Part shown: in pieces, positions 21,272 through 30,094 of the stretch
How positions within the stretch are numbered: the first letter of the stretch is position 1
How the letters are laid out: each line of letters begins with the position of its first letter
Source: an uncultured Paracoccaceae bacterium
Lineage (GTDB): Bacteria > Pseudomonadota > Alphaproteobacteria > Rhodobacterales > Rhodobacteraceae
Length of the DNA stretch: 64,000 nucleotides
Reading direction: 5' to 3'
Assembly: GCA_947501355.1 (NCBI GenBank)
Contig: CANMVA010000001.1
Location: forward strand, 1,759,492-1,823,491
The notes under the pieces: model-generated
Databases searched by the model: none
What the model saw: the letters and a program-made list of their open reading frames with translations, nothing else
What the model was told of the DNA's origin: nothing
Position numbers and translations under genes: made by a program

Positions 21272-22783
21272 ATGGCTGCGTTGGATAATGTGGAAGTCAA
21301 AGACGGCGTCGATCAGGAAACGGTTGAAGCGGTCAAGGAGCTTTCCGGCACTTACAAGCACGGCTGGAACACCGATATCGAGATGGAATATGCGCCCAAA
21401 GGGCTCAACACCGATATCGTCAAGCTGATCTCTGAAAAGAATGAAGAGCCGGAGTGGATGACTGAATGGCGTCTGCAGGCGTTCGAGCGCTGGGGTAAGC
21501 TGACCGAGCCGAAATGGGCGATGGTCGACTACCCTGAGATCGACTTTCAGGACCAATACTATTATGCGCGCCCGAAAAGCATGGTCGAGAAGCCCAAGTC
21601 TCTGGACGAGGTCGACCCCAAGCTGCTCGCCACCTACGAAAAGCTGGGCATCCCGCTGAAAGAGCAGGCGATGCTCGCCGGTGTCGAGATGCCGGAAGAA
21701 GAGCGCAAGGTGGCCGTGGACGCGGTCTTCGACTCCGTCTCCGTCGGTACGACCTTTCAGGACGAGCTGAAGAAGGCGGGCGTGATCTTCTGTTCGATTT
21801 CGGAAGCGATCAAAGAGCATCCAGAGCTGGTCAAGAAATACTTGGGCTCCGTCGTGCCGGTGTCCGACAACTATTACGCGACGCTCAACTCCGCCGTGTT
21901 TTCGGATGGCTCGTTCGTTTACGTCCCGCCGGGTGTGCGCTGCCCGATGGAGCTGAGCACCTATTTCCGCATCAATGCGGAGAATACGGGTCAGTTTGAG
22001 CGCACGCTGATCATTGCCGATAAAGGCTCTTACGTGTCCTATCTGGAAGGCTGCACAGCCCCCCAGCGCGATATCGCACAGCTGCACGCCGCCGTCGTCG
22101 AGATCATCATCGAAGAAGACGCCGAGGTGAAATACTCCACCGTTCAGAACTGGTATCCCGGCGATGAGAACGGCAAGGGCGGCATCTATAACTTCGTGAC
22201 CAAGCGCGCCGATTGCCGGGGCGACCGCGCCAAGGTGATGTGGACGCAGGTCGAAACCGGCTCTGCTGTGACGTGGAAATACCCGTCCTGCATTCTGCGC
22301 GGTGATGACACGCAGGGCGAGTTCTACTCCATCGCGATTGCCAACAACTATCAGCAAGCTGACACTGGCACGAAGATGGTGCATCTTGGCAAGAACACCA
22401 AGTCGCGGATCGTCTCCAAAGGGATTAGCGCGGGCAAGGCCCAGAACACCTATCGCGGCCTTGTTTCGATGCACCCCAAAGCCAAGGACAGCCGCAACTA
22501 CACGCAATGCGACAGCCTTCTGATTGGCGATAAATGCGGGGCACACACCGTGCCTTACATTGAGGTCAAGAATAACTCCTCGCGGGTTGAGCACGAGGCG
22601 ACGACCTCCAAGGTGGATGACGATCAGATGTTCTACTGCCGCTCTCGCGGCATGGACGAGGAAGAGGCCGTGGCGCTCGTTGTGAACGGGTTCTGCAAGG
22701 AAGTCCTGCAGGCGCTGCCCATGGAATTCGCGATGGAAGCCCAAGCGCTGGTTGCGATCTCGCTGGAAGGCTCCGTTGGGTAA
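21272..22783 (+). CDS. sufB: Fe-S cluster scaffold subunit SufB
   Basis: A 503-residue SufB, part of the SufBC2D scaffold that builds Fe-S clusters in the cytoplasm. Typical features: N-terminal [20 protein letters not shown], a beta-helix core with [24 protein letters not shown], and the C-terminal ESRNYTQC-type segment ([13 protein letters not shown]) followed by the [12 protein letters not shown] motif. ATG at 21272 follows AGGAG at 21260-21264; an upstream in-frame ATG at 21257 lies before that site. The stop overlaps the next start (TAATG). Confidence 0.97.
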   Translation: MAALDNVEVKDGVDQETVEAVKELSGTYKHGWNTDIEMEYAPKGLNTDIVKLISEKNEEPEWMTEWRLQAFERWGKLTEPKWAMVDYPEIDFQDQYYYARPKSMVEKPKSLDEVDPKLLATYEKLGIPLKEQAMLAGVEMPEEERKVAVDAVFDSVSVGTTFQDELKKAGVIFCSISEAIKEHPELVKKYLGSVVPVSDNYYATLNSAVFSDGSFVYVPPGVRCPMELSTYFRINAENTGQFERTLIIADKGSYVSYLEGCTAPQRDIAQLHAAVVEIIIEEDAEVKYSTVQNWYPGDENGKGGIYNFVTKRADCRGDRAKVMWTQVETGSAVTWKYPSCILRGDDTQGEFYSIAIANNYQQADTGTKMVHLGKNTKSRIVSKGISAGKAQNTYRGLVSMHPKAKDSRNYTQCDSLLIGDKCGAHTVPYIEVKNNSSRVEHEATTSKVDDDQMFYCRSRGMDEEEAVALVVNGFCKEVLQALPMEFAMEAQALVAISLEGSVG

Positions 22784-23091
22784 TGGCGGCGGCCGTCAGC
22801 AATAAAAAGCCAAACGTGCTTCCGCCGCGGTTCGGCCATCCCTCGCGGATGGACCCGGATACAAGGCAAGTGACCGTGCTGATTCTGGCCCATCTGGTGG
22901 TGTTCCTGATCGCAATGTCCCATGACGAGATCGTGGCGGAAATGGTTGCGGATGGCTGGTTCCTTGCCCGCTTTGCTGAGCGGTGCGAGCTGCTCATCGG
23001 GTTTGTGCTTTTCCTGTGCTGGGGCGCGCTGACGGTGCGCCTGCTGAACGTGCTCAAAGGTGCGGCGCGTCCAGAGGGGCCGTCTGAATGA
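22783..23091 (+). CDS. Small membrane protein in the suf operon (102 aa)
   Basis: A 102-residue protein of unknown function. The N-terminal 30 residues are basic and proline-rich (NKKPNVLPPRFGHPSRMDPD); two hydrophobic segments follow at about 30-45 and 69-87. It overlaps the sufB stop by one base and the next gene by four bases, which argues for coupled translation and for a real gene. Similar small membrane genes often interrupt suf operons in Rhodobacteraceae; no role is known to me. Confidence 0.75.
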   Translation: MAAAVSNKKPNVLPPRFGHPSRMDPDTRQVTVLILAHLVVFLIAMSHDEIVAEMVADGWFLARFAERCELLIGFVLFLCWGALTVRLLNVLKGAARPEGPSE

Positions 23092-23309
23092 GCCGCTTGT
23101 TGCAGGACGGGCTGACCGCGCCGCTGGGTTATAAGCTGCTCGGTCTCGCGGTGGCACTGGTGCTGGGTTTCGTGCTCACCGCCGTGGCAGTTCTGATGCA
23201 GCTTGTGGGGCAGATCGGTTTTCTGGCCGCCAGCCTCTTTGGCATTGTCATGGGCGTCGTTGGCCTGATGGTCGCGGGGGCCTTGGTGAGACGTCGCAAG
23301 GCGGGATGA
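23088..23309 (+). CDS. Small membrane protein in the suf operon (73 aa)
   Basis: A 73-residue hydrophobic protein with two membrane segments (about 17-40 and 43-66) ending in a basic tail RRRKAG, consistent with a cytoplasmic C-terminus. It starts in a four-base overlap (ATGA) with the preceding gene. No family is recognised. Confidence 0.7.
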   Translation: MSRLLQDGLTAPLGYKLLGLAVALVLGFVLTAVAVLMQLVGQIGFLAASLFGIVMGVVGLMVAGALVRRRKAG

Positions 23310-23310
23310 G

Positions 23311-23484
23311 ATGGGCCGTGCGGCAGTGATATCAGCCCTGACGACGGGCGGGTTCTGCGCCGCATTTGCCTACGGCATCCAGCTGATTGCGGTGGAGTTT
23401 TCAGGATTGGCGGTCTTGGCCGTCAGTGGAATATCGGGATTTCTGGGCAGCCTGCTGGCCTCGATCCTATGGAGTAAGAAATGA
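23311..23484 (+). CDS. Very small membrane protein in the suf operon (57 aa)
   Basis: A 57-residue reading frame, ATG at 23311 one base after the previous stop, ending TGA at 23482-23484 inside the ATGA overlap with the YbjQ gene. The product begins [15 protein letters not shown], is hydrophobic throughout with two likely membrane segments (about 5-27 and 31-54) and ends WSKK. Tight packing on both sides and hydrophobic bias support translation; no family recognised, and no strong ribosome site besides the upstream GGGATGAG. Confidence 0.6.
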   Translation: MGRAAVISALTTGGFCAAFAYGIQLIAVEFSGLAVLAVSGISGFLGSLLASILWSKK

Positions 23485-23792
23485 TCGTCACGACGACGAA
23501 CACAATCGAAGGAAAACCCATCGCCAGCTATCACGGCATCGTCGTGGGCGAGGCGATCATGGGCGCCAATGTCGTGCGCGACGTCTTCGCCTCGATCACC
23601 GACATCGTCGGCGGTCGCTCGGGCGTCTATGAAAGCAAGCTGCAAGACGCGCGGGACACCGCGCTGGCCGAGTTGGAAGATCGCGCGCGCGAGAAGGGTG
23701 CCAACGCCGTGGTGGGCGTCGATCTGGATTATGAAGTTGTTGGAAATTCGATGTTGATGGTGTCGGCATCGGGCACCGCTGTCACCGTCTAA
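23481..23792 (+). CDS. YbjQ/UPF0145 family protein
   Basis: A 103-residue protein of the YbjQ (heavy-metal-binding-like, DUF74) family, recognised from [24 protein letters not shown]-type start, the helix around [19 protein letters not shown] and the [15 protein letters not shown] strand. Family members form pentameric rings of unknown function; a metal-binding role has been proposed only from fold. It lies between the small membrane genes and sufC in the suf operon, overlapping the former by four bases. Confidence 0.88.
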   Translation: MIVTTTNTIEGKPIASYHGIVVGEAIMGANVVRDVFASITDIVGGRSGVYESKLQDARDTALAELEDRAREKGANAVVGVDLDYEVVGNSMLMVSASGTAVTV

Positions 23793-23804
23793 GGAGCGAA
23801 AGAA

Positions 23805-24560
23805 ATGTTGGAAATCAAGAATCTGCACGTCAAACTTGAAGAAGAGGACAAGCAAATCCTCAAAGGGGTCGACCTGACCCTTGAAGCGGGCAAGGTCCAT
23901 GCGATCATGGGGCCCAACGGATCGGGCAAGTCGACGCTGTCTTACGTGCTGTCCGGCCGCGACGGCTATGAGGTCACCGACGGCTCCGCCACGCTCGAAG
24001 GCGAGGACATCCTTGATCTGGAGCCCGAAGAGCGCGCAGCGGCTGGCCTTTTCCTGGCCTTCCAGTACCCGGTTGAGATCCCCGGCGTCGGCAACATGAC
24101 CTTCCTGCGCACCGCCGTGAACGCACAGCGCAAAGCGCGCGGCGAGGAAGAACTCTCTGCCGGTGACTTCCTCAAGATCGTCCGCGAGAAGGCCAAAAGC
24201 CTCAAGATCAATGCCGATATGCTCAAACGGCCCGTCAATGTCGGCTTCTCCGGTGGTGAGAAAAAGCGCAACGAAATCCTGCAGATGGCGATGCTTGAGC
24301 CGAAGATGTGCATCCTTGACGAGACGGATTCGGGCCTCGACGTGGACGCGATGAAGCTGGTGTCTGACGGTGTGAACGCCCTGCGCAGCGAAGGCCGCTC
24401 CTTCCTCGTCATCACCCACTATCAGCGTCTGCTGGACCACATCAAACCGGACGTCGTGCACATCATGGCCGACGGTCGCATCGTGAAATCGGGCGGTCCT
24501 GAGCTGGCTCTGGAAGTTGAAAACAACGGCTACGCCGACATCTTGGAGGAGGTCGCCTAA
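23805..24560 (+). CDS. sufC: Fe-S assembly ATPase SufC
   Basis: A 251-residue ABC-type ATPase of the SufBC2D complex, driving structural changes during cluster assembly. Walker A GPNGSGKST near residues 35-43, signature-like NVGFSGGEKKRNEI, Walker B MCILDETDSGLDVD and switch histidine in VITHYQRLL are all present; the ETDSGLD variation is the SufC form. RBS AAGGAG at about 23792-23797. It overlaps sufD by one base (TAATG). Confidence 0.97.
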   Translation: MLEIKNLHVKLEEEDKQILKGVDLTLEAGKVHAIMGPNGSGKSTLSYVLSGRDGYEVTDGSATLEGEDILDLEPEERAAAGLFLAFQYPVEIPGVGNMTFLRTAVNAQRKARGEEELSAGDFLKIVREKAKSLKINADMLKRPVNVGFSGGEKKRNEILQMAMLEPKMCILDETDSGLDVDAMKLVSDGVNALRSEGRSFLVITHYQRLLDHIKPDVVHIMADGRIVKSGGPELALEVENNGYADILEEVA

Positions 24561-25846
24561 TGGCCCTGCCAGCCCCCAAACAAGACGCAACCGACGCGCG
24601 CCTCGCCGCCATGACGCTGCCCGAAAGCGGCGTCTGGGGCAAAGCCGCCCGCGAAGATGCGCTGTCGCGCGTGCGGGCCATGGGCCTGCCCACGGCCCGC
24701 GATGAATATTGGAAATACACCAACCCCACGACGCTTGTCGCCGCCGATGCGCCCGAGGCAGAGCTGTTCGCCAATGACGAAACCCCGCTTTACGACAGCA
24801 TCGACCGTCTCAAGGTTGTGTTTGTCGACGGTGTGTTCGATGCCGAGGCCAGCGATGATCTGACCCTTGAAGGGGTCGAGATTGACCGCCTGTCTGACGC
24901 CATGAGCAAGGACATCCACTGGGTCAAAGACCTTTACGGTGTGCTGGAAACCCGCGGCCAGACGCCTGTTGAGCGCCCAATGGCCGCGCTCAACACGGCG
25001 TTTGCCACCGACGGTCTGGTGATCCGCGCGACGGGCAAGGTCTCCAAGCCTATCGCGTTGATTTACAAGCATGAAAGCACGTCCTCGGATGCGATCCTGC
25101 ACCACGTCATCCGCATCGAAGAAGGCGCGGACCTGACCGTTCTGGAAAACGGCCCAGCCGCCGCGCGCTTCAACAAGGCGATGGAAGTTGATGTCGCAGA
25201 TAACGGCGCCTTCCATCATGTGCGCGCCCAAGGTCGCGATCATGAGCGGCGCGCGAACACCCATCTTTATGGGCGTCTCGGCACGGAATCCGTCTTCAAG
25301 AGCTTCACGCTGACCGCCAATGGCCGGTTGACCCGCAACGAAGTCGTGTTGGAGCTTCTAGGCGACGATGCGCAGGCCCATGTGGCCGGTGCCGCGCTTG
25401 GGGACGGCGATTTTCACCACGACGACACGGTGTTCATCACCCATGACGCGGTGAATTGCGAAAGCCGTCAGGTCTTCAAGAAGGTGCTGCGCAACGGCGC
25501 GGTGGGCGTCTTCCAAGGCAAGATATTGGTGCAACCCGACGCCCAGAAAACCGACGGCTACCAAATTAGCCAATCGCTGCTTCTGGACGATGACAGCCAG
25601 TTCCTCGCCAAGCCCGAGCTTGAGATCTACGCCGATGATGTGGCCTGTTCGCATGGTTCCACCTCCGGCGCGATTGACGAGGATGCGCTGTTCTACCTGC
25701 GCTCGCGTGGTGTGCCCGAAGGCCCGGCAACGGACCTTCTGGTGCTGTCGTTCCTCGCCGAAGCGATCGACGAAATCGAAGATGAAGCCATCGCAGACGA
25801 CATCCTGAGCCGTCTTGAAGCCTGGCTTGCCCGGCGGCGCGGTTAA
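24560..25846 (+). CDS. sufD: Fe-S assembly scaffold subunit SufD
   Basis: A 428-residue SufD, the SufB paralogue completing the SufBC2D scaffold. The N-terminal helical part (GLPTARDEYWKYTNPTTL) and the beta-helix with HVRAQGRDHERRAN, LTRNEVVLELLG and the C-terminal DDVACSHGSTSGAIDEDALFY segments match the family. Start overlaps the sufC stop. Three bases after its stop begins a Yip1-like membrane protein. Confidence 0.96.
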   Translation: MALPAPKQDATDARLAAMTLPESGVWGKAAREDALSRVRAMGLPTARDEYWKYTNPTTLVAADAPEAELFANDETPLYDSIDRLKVVFVDGVFDAEASDDLTLEGVEIDRLSDAMSKDIHWVKDLYGVLETRGQTPVERPMAALNTAFATDGLVIRATGKVSKPIALIYKHESTSSDAILHHVIRIEEGADLTVLENGPAAARFNKAMEVDVADNGAFHHVRAQGRDHERRANTHLYGRLGTESVFKSFTLTANGRLTRNEVVLELLGDDAQAHVAGAALGDGDFHHDDTVFITHDAVNCESRQVFKKVLRNGAVGVFQGKILVQPDAQKTDGYQISQSLLLDDDSQFLAKPELEIYADDVACSHGSTSGAIDEDALFYLRSRGVPEGPATDLLVLSFLAEAIDEIEDEAIADDILSRLEAWLARRRG

Positions 25847-25849
25847 CCT

Positions 25850-26353
25850 TTGCCGGTAACCCGCGATATCCGCGAAAGCTACCGCAGACCGGCGCAGGTC
25901 ATGCGCCGGTTGCTGGCTGACGGGCAACGCGAAGACCGGGTGCTTGCGATCCTGATGGGCGGCGCGTTTCTGGCCTTTCTGTTCCAGCTGCCACGGCTTT
26001 CGCGTCAGGCGCATTTGCAGGGTGAGGATCTGACAGGCCTGATGGTCAACACGCTTTTTGCCTGTCTTTTCTTTCTGCCATTGCTCTTTTACGGCATCGC
26101 CGCAGTGTCGCATATCCTGGCCAAAATCGTCGGAGGAAAAGGCACTTGGTACGGCGCACGCCTGGCGCTTTTCTGGTCGTTCCTGGCCGCTAGCCCTTTG
26201 ATGTTGCTCAATGGTTTGGTCGCCGGGTTCGTCGGCCCCGGCTTTGAGTTGCAGCTTGTCGGCCTGCTCTGGTTCCTTGTTTTCGGCGCGTTCTGGTTCA
26301 TCAATTTGCGGGTTTCGGAATCTGCGGTTGAGCCTGATGCAGCGACGCCCTAA
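25850..26353 (+). CDS. Yip1-like membrane protein A
   Basis: A 167-residue integral membrane protein with four hydrophobic segments (about 35-47, 66-90, 102-125 and 133-152), resembling bacterial YIP1/COG2881 proteins. A TTG start at 25850 keeps the conserved-looking N-terminus RDIRESYRRPAQVMRRLL; an ATG at 25901 would give a shorter form. It sits three bases after sufD and 9 bases before a second Yip1-like gene. Function unknown. Confidence 0.7.
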   Translation: MPVTRDIRESYRRPAQVMRRLLADGQREDRVLAILMGGAFLAFLFQLPRLSRQAHLQGEDLTGLMVNTLFACLFFLPLLFYGIAAVSHILAKIVGGKGTWYGARLALFWSFLAASPLMLLNGLVAGFVGPGFELQLVGLLWFLVFGAFWFINLRVSESAVEPDAATP

Positions 26354-26362
26354 GTCACCAGT

Positions 26363-26947
26363 ATGGATTTCTCTCTCAACACAATCTCTGCGCTGTTGCG
26401 CCTGACCTTCCGCGACGCACGCGAAGGGGCCTATGCGGTCCTCAGCCTCGGTATCCCGCAATCCGCGCTGATGTTGATGGTCGCGATCGTCGCGGTTCTC
26501 AGCGCCTTGATGGCGGGCGTTTTCCAACTGCTTGTGCCGGGAACAACCGCCGTTGGGCCCCCTCCGGGCATCGTGGCGTTAACCATTGGGGGCGTCATTT
26601 TGGGCACCGCAATTGGCCTGCACTACGCCGGTCGCGCGTTTGGCGGCTCTGGCCGCTTGCCCGATGCGATTTTGTTGATGGTCTGGCTGCAGGTCGTGCT
26701 GCTGCTTATCCAGGTCGTCCAGAACATCGTTCTGCTGGTCGCCCCATCCGCCGTCGGTATCGTGTTCCTGCTGGCCTTTGGCTACACCCTGTGGCTGATG
26801 ATCAACTTTATCGACGTGCTGCACAGCTTCGGCTCTCGCGCCCGTGCGGCTGTCTTGCTGCTTCTCACGCTGGTGGGCCTGTCGCTTGGCCTCGGCATGA
26901 TCTTTTCCATCCTCGGCATCGCCGTTCCCGGAGGAGGCTCGGTATGA
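26363..26947 (+). CDS. Yip1-domain membrane protein B
   Basis: A 194-residue membrane protein with five hydrophobic segments and the Yip1-domain pattern (N-terminal amphipathic LLRLTFRDAREGAYAVLSL, later GGSGRLPDAILLMVWLQ). Its stop overlaps the sufS start (ATGA). Position between sufD and sufS is seen repeatedly in Rhodobacteraceae suf operons to my knowledge; a role in Fe-S assembly is unproven. Confidence 0.72.
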   Translation: MDFSLNTISALLRLTFRDAREGAYAVLSLGIPQSALMLMVAIVAVLSALMAGVFQLLVPGTTAVGPPPGIVALTIGGVILGTAIGLHYAGRAFGGSGRLPDAILLMVWLQVVLLLIQVVQNIVLLVAPSAVGIVFLLAFGYTLWLMINFIDVLHSFGSRARAAVLLLLTLVGLSLGLGMIFSILGIAVPGGGSV

Positions 26948-28167
26948 GCTTTGACGTCCAGAAAGTCCGCGCTGATTTCCCAATCTTGTCCCGTGAGGTA
27001 AATGGCAAACCGCTTGTCTATCTCGACAGCGGCGCATCGGCGCAAAAGCCGCAGGTTGTGATTGATGCGATCAGCCACGCGTATTCCCATGAATATTCCA
27101 ATGTTCACAGGGGCTTGCACTACCTTTCTAATGTTGTGACCGAGAAATACGAAGGCGTTCGCGGCGTCATCGCCAAGTTCCTGAACGCAGGGTCTGAGGA
27201 CGAAATCGTCCTCAACTCCGGCACGACCGAAGGCATCAACATGGTCGCCTATGGTTGGGCCATGCCCCACATGGAGGCAGGCGACGAGATTGTGCTGTCG
27301 ATCATGGAGCATCACGCCAATATCGTGCCGTGGCACTTCCTGCGGGAACGTCAGGGTGTCGTGATCAAATGGGTCGATGTGGATGCCAATGGTGACCTGG
27401 ACCCGCAGAAGGTCATCGACGCGATTGGCCCGAAGACAAAGCTGGTGGCAATCACACATCTTTCCAATGTCTTAGGGACCAAAGTTGATGTGAAGATCAT
27501 CACGCAGGCCGCCCACGAGAAAGGCGTTCCGGTGCTGGTTGATGGCTCCCAATCCGCTGTCCACATGCCCGTGGATGTGCAGGACCTTGGCGTCGATTTC
27601 TACGCGATCACGGGTCACAAGCTTTACGGTCCCAGCGGCTCTGGCGCGATTTACGTTCGCAAAGAGCGGATGGCCGAGATGCGCCCGTTCATTGGTGGGG
27701 GCGACATGATCCGCGATGTCCATCGCGACGAGGTCATCTATAACGATGCACCGATGAAGTTTGAGGCGGGCACGCCGGGCATTGTCCAGACCATCGGGTT
27801 GGGCGTGGCGCTTGAGTATGTGATGGGCCTCGGCATGGCGAATATCGCCGCTTATGAGGACAGCCTGCGCGACTATGCGCGCAGCAAGCTGGACGGTCTC
27901 AACTGGTTGAACGTCCAAGGGCAAAGCGCTGATAAAGCGGCGATTTTTTCGTTCACGCTGCAGGGCGCGGCCCATGCGCATGACATCTCGACCGTGCTCG
28001 ACAAGAAGGGCGTCGCAGTGCGCGCGGGCCAGCATTGCGCCCAACCGTTGATGGAGCATATGGGCATCCCCGCGACCTGCCGCGCGTCCTTTGCGATGTA
28101 TAACACCACCGACGATGTCGATGCGCTTGTCGATGCGCTGGAGCTTTGCCATGATCTTTTCGCGTGA
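26944..28167 (+). CDS. sufS: Cysteine desulfurase SufS
   Basis: A 407-residue group II cysteine desulfurase donating sulfur to SufBCD. PLP lysine is Lys226 in ITGHKLYGPSG and the active cysteine Cys365 in RAGQHCAQPLME; N-terminal FDVQKVRADFPIL and SNVHRGLHYLS are typical. ATG at 26944 overlaps the preceding stop by four bases; the longer frame to 26791 runs over the Yip1 gene. No sufE, sufU, sufA or sufT gene follows; the operon ends before a tRNA gene. Confidence 0.96.
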   Translation: MSFDVQKVRADFPILSREVNGKPLVYLDSGASAQKPQVVIDAISHAYSHEYSNVHRGLHYLSNVVTEKYEGVRGVIAKFLNAGSEDEIVLNSGTTEGINMVAYGWAMPHMEAGDEIVLSIMEHHANIVPWHFLRERQGVVIKWVDVDANGDLDPQKVIDAIGPKTKLVAITHLSNVLGTKVDVKIITQAAHEKGVPVLVDGSQSAVHMPVDVQDLGVDFYAITGHKLYGPSGSGAIYVRKERMAEMRPFIGGGDMIRDVHRDEVIYNDAPMKFEAGTPGIVQTIGLGVALEYVMGLGMANIAAYEDSLRDYARSKLDGLNWLNVQGQSADKAAIFSFTLQGAAHAHDISTVLDKKGVAVRAGQHCAQPLMEHMGIPATCRASFAMYNTTDDVDALVDALELCHDLFA

Positions 28168-28175
28168 TTTGCCCG

Positions 28176-28204
28176 TTGCGGCATCAAACGCGCGCGGCTA
28201 TAGA
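28176..28204 (+). promoter_or_regulatory. Promoter of the tRNA-Arg gene
   Basis: TTGCGG (28176-28181), 17-base spacer, TATAGA (28199-28204), with the tRNA 5' end ten bases later. Good sigma-70-type match located immediately after sufS. Confidence 0.65.
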
Positions 28205-28213
28205 ACGCCAGAC

Positions 28214-28290
28214 GGTCCCATAGCTCAGCTGGATAGAGCGCTGCCCTCCGAAGGCAGAGGCCAGAGGTTCGAATCCTCTTGGGACCGCCA
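28214..28290 (+). tRNA. tRNA-Arg (anticodon CCG)
   Basis: A 77-base cloverleaf: acceptor GGTCCCA (28214-28220) with TGGGACC (28280-28286), D-arm GCTC/GAGC, anticodon arm CTGCC-CTCCGAA-GGCAG giving anticodon CCG, T-arm AGAGG-TTCGAAT-CCTCT, discriminator G and encoded CCA at 28288-28290. It decodes CGG arginine codons. Confidence 0.97.
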
Positions 28291-28337
28291 CCATACCTCA
28301 ATGAAATAAGGGCGAGATCGCCTCTGAAGCGCGCGTT

Positions 28338-29342
28338 TCACAGATGCCGCCCGAACGCCTGCATGGCGGCATTCAGGCCGGCCTCAGTGATGTCCTTATG
28401 CAGCACAAGACGGCGGGTCGCGTAGGGGCCGCCGATCTCGATCCCGTCGCGCCGCATCTTGTCGTCAAGCGTCGGATCATTGCCCGCCAGAAAGACCATG
28501 TTGGTGTCTTGCACAACATCGGTTGCGCCTTGGGCGCGCAGAAACGCAGCCAGTTCCTCGGCGCGGGCATGGTCCTCGGCCAGACGTGTGATGTTGTGAT
28601 CCAACGCATAGAGCCCGGCGGCGGCCAGAACACCGGCTTGGCGCATCCCGCCGCCCAGCATCTTGCGCAGGCGATGGGCTTTGGCGATCAGATCACGATT
28701 GCCGACCAGAACGCTGCCAATCGGGGTGCCAAGCCCTTTCGAAAGGCAAATGGACACCGTATCGAACGGGGCGGCGAGGGTGGCGGGGTCAATGCCCAGC
28801 CCGGTCACCGCATTGAAAAACCGCGCGCCATCCAGATGGCAGTTGAGCCCGTGATCGCGGGCGCGGCGGGTTGTTGCCTCCATCACGTCAGCCGCGATGA
28901 TGCGCCCGCTGACGGTGTTCTCGCAAGCAAGAAGGCGGCTGATGGCGTGGTGGTTGTCGTCCTCCTTGACCGCTTTGGTCACCGTGTCGGGCGCGATATG
29001 GCGCCCATCCTCGACAAGCACGGGATAAAGGGCGACGCCCCCCAGAACCGACGCGCCGGCGGCCTCGTAGACATAGGTGTGATAGGGCGCGCCGACGATG
29101 ATTTCCTCGCCGCGTCCGCAATGGGCTAGCATGGCGGCCAGATTGCTTTGAGTCCCCGACGGAAAGAAAAGGCCTGCATCTTTACCCAGCATTCCGGCCA
29201 GCCGGTCCTGCAACCGCAGCACAGTCGGGTCTTCACCGTAGACATCATCGCCCAGCTCCGCCTCGGCCATGGCAGCGCGCATACCCGCGCAAGGCTTCGT
29301 GAGCGTGTCACTGCGAAAGTCGCACAGGATTTCGTTGCTCAT
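28338..29342 (-). CDS. ltaE: Low-specificity L-threonine aldolase
   Basis: A 334-residue PLP enzyme cleaving beta-hydroxy amino acids (threonine or allo-threonine to glycine plus acetaldehyde). Recognised from CDFRSDTLTKPCAGMRAAMAEAE, GDDVYGEDPTV, FFPSGTQSNLAA, HLDGARFFNA and the PLP-lysine segment SICLSKGLGTPIGSVLVG. Length is normal. The ATG at 29342 lies in a four-base overlap with the stop of the upstream hydroxylase-family gene, so the two are one operon. Confidence 0.9.
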   Translation of the reverse strand: MSNEILCDFRSDTLTKPCAGMRAAMAEAELGDDVYGEDPTVLRLQDRLAGMLGKDAGLFFPSGTQSNLAAMLAHCGRGEEIIVGAPYHTYVYEAAGASVLGGVALYPVLVEDGRHIAPDTVTKAVKEDDNHHAISRLLACENTVSGRIIAADVMEATTRRARDHGLNCHLDGARFFNAVTGLGIDPATLAAPFDTVSICLSKGLGTPIGSVLVGNRDLIAKAHRLRKMLGGGMRQAGVLAAAGLYALDHNITRLAEDHARAEELAAFLRAQGATDVVQDTNMVFLAGNDPTLDDKMRRDGIEIGGPYATRRLVLHKDITEAGLNAAMQAFGRHL

Positions 29343-30016
29343 TCGGTGACCTGCTCATAAGCCAGCGCGGCCACGATATGCACGCGCGATGTCTCGCCGC
29401 CGTTCAGGGCTGTGTGATAGCCGCGCGTGTCGGTGAAATACACCGACCCGTCCGCGGGCAGGTGCGTGACATGGTGGTTCACGATGAAAAGCGAGCCGGG
29501 ATTGGTCGTGATCGGAATATGCAAACGCGGCTCCGGGTCCCGGTGCCACGAGTTGCAATTATAAAGCCCTTTCGACAGAACTCGCGTGCGTCCGATGGGA
29601 AAGCGTTTGGCGAGCTCTGCATGCACATGCTCGAAATACGTGCCTTTGAATTCCGGATTGAACTCCGAGAATTGCTGCTCGGGCACCAGATCCTCGCGCG
29701 GTTCTTCCACATAGCGATCATCGCCGCGCAGCCAGTAGCGCCCGGACAGATCATTGGCCGTCCATTCGGTCTGGCCGGGACGCTGGGTGAGGGGCAGGGC
29801 GGCAAACCCCCGATCCTGCATGTCGCCCTTATAGTCCATGCGCGCCAGACACTCGGTCAACGCGTCGCGCAGTTTTTCGATGTCAAAGCGCAAGGCCAGC
29901 TTCTGGATGCCGGGGCCGGGGATGAACGCAGCAACGCTTTCGGTATCGGGCCGTGTGGACATCCATTGGGTCATGGCCATGACATCGGGATCGCTGGAGA
30001 GGGGCTGGCTGTGCAT
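29339..30016 (-). CDS. Aspartyl/asparaginyl beta-hydroxylase family protein
   Basis: A 225-residue protein with the AspH-type Fe(II)/2-oxoglutarate dioxygenase core: HRDPEPRLHIPITTNPG holds the first iron histidine/2-oxoglutarate region, and YHTALNGGETSRVHIVAAL the distal histidine and the arginine that binds 2-oxoglutarate. No signal peptide. Several bacterial relatives act on free amino acids or small molecules rather than proteins. ATG at 30016 has an ACGGAG-like site; the frame continues to 30085 without a good site. Translationally coupled to the threonine aldolase gene. Confidence 0.75.
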   Translation of the reverse strand: MHSQPLSSDPDVMAMTQWMSTRPDTESVAAFIPGPGIQKLALRFDIEKLRDALTECLARMDYKGDMQDRGFAALPLTQRPGQTEWTANDLSGRYWLRGDDRYVEEPREDLVPEQQFSEFNPEFKGTYFEHVHAELAKRFPIGRTRVLSKGLYNCNSWHRDPEPRLHIPITTNPGSLFIVNHHVTHLPADGSVYFTDTRGYHTALNGGETSRVHIVAALAYEQVTE

Positions 30017-30094
30017 AATCGGCTCCGTTTTCGCTGACACGGAAGGTTCACCGATTCTGGCGGTGTGGAACAGATGGTTTTGCATCCGGGCATG

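Noticed and set aside
20939-22744. Open frame of about 600 codons antisense to sufB
   Set aside because: Shadow of sufB and the desulfurase gene; no recognisable domain, and it spans two well-supported plus-strand genes.
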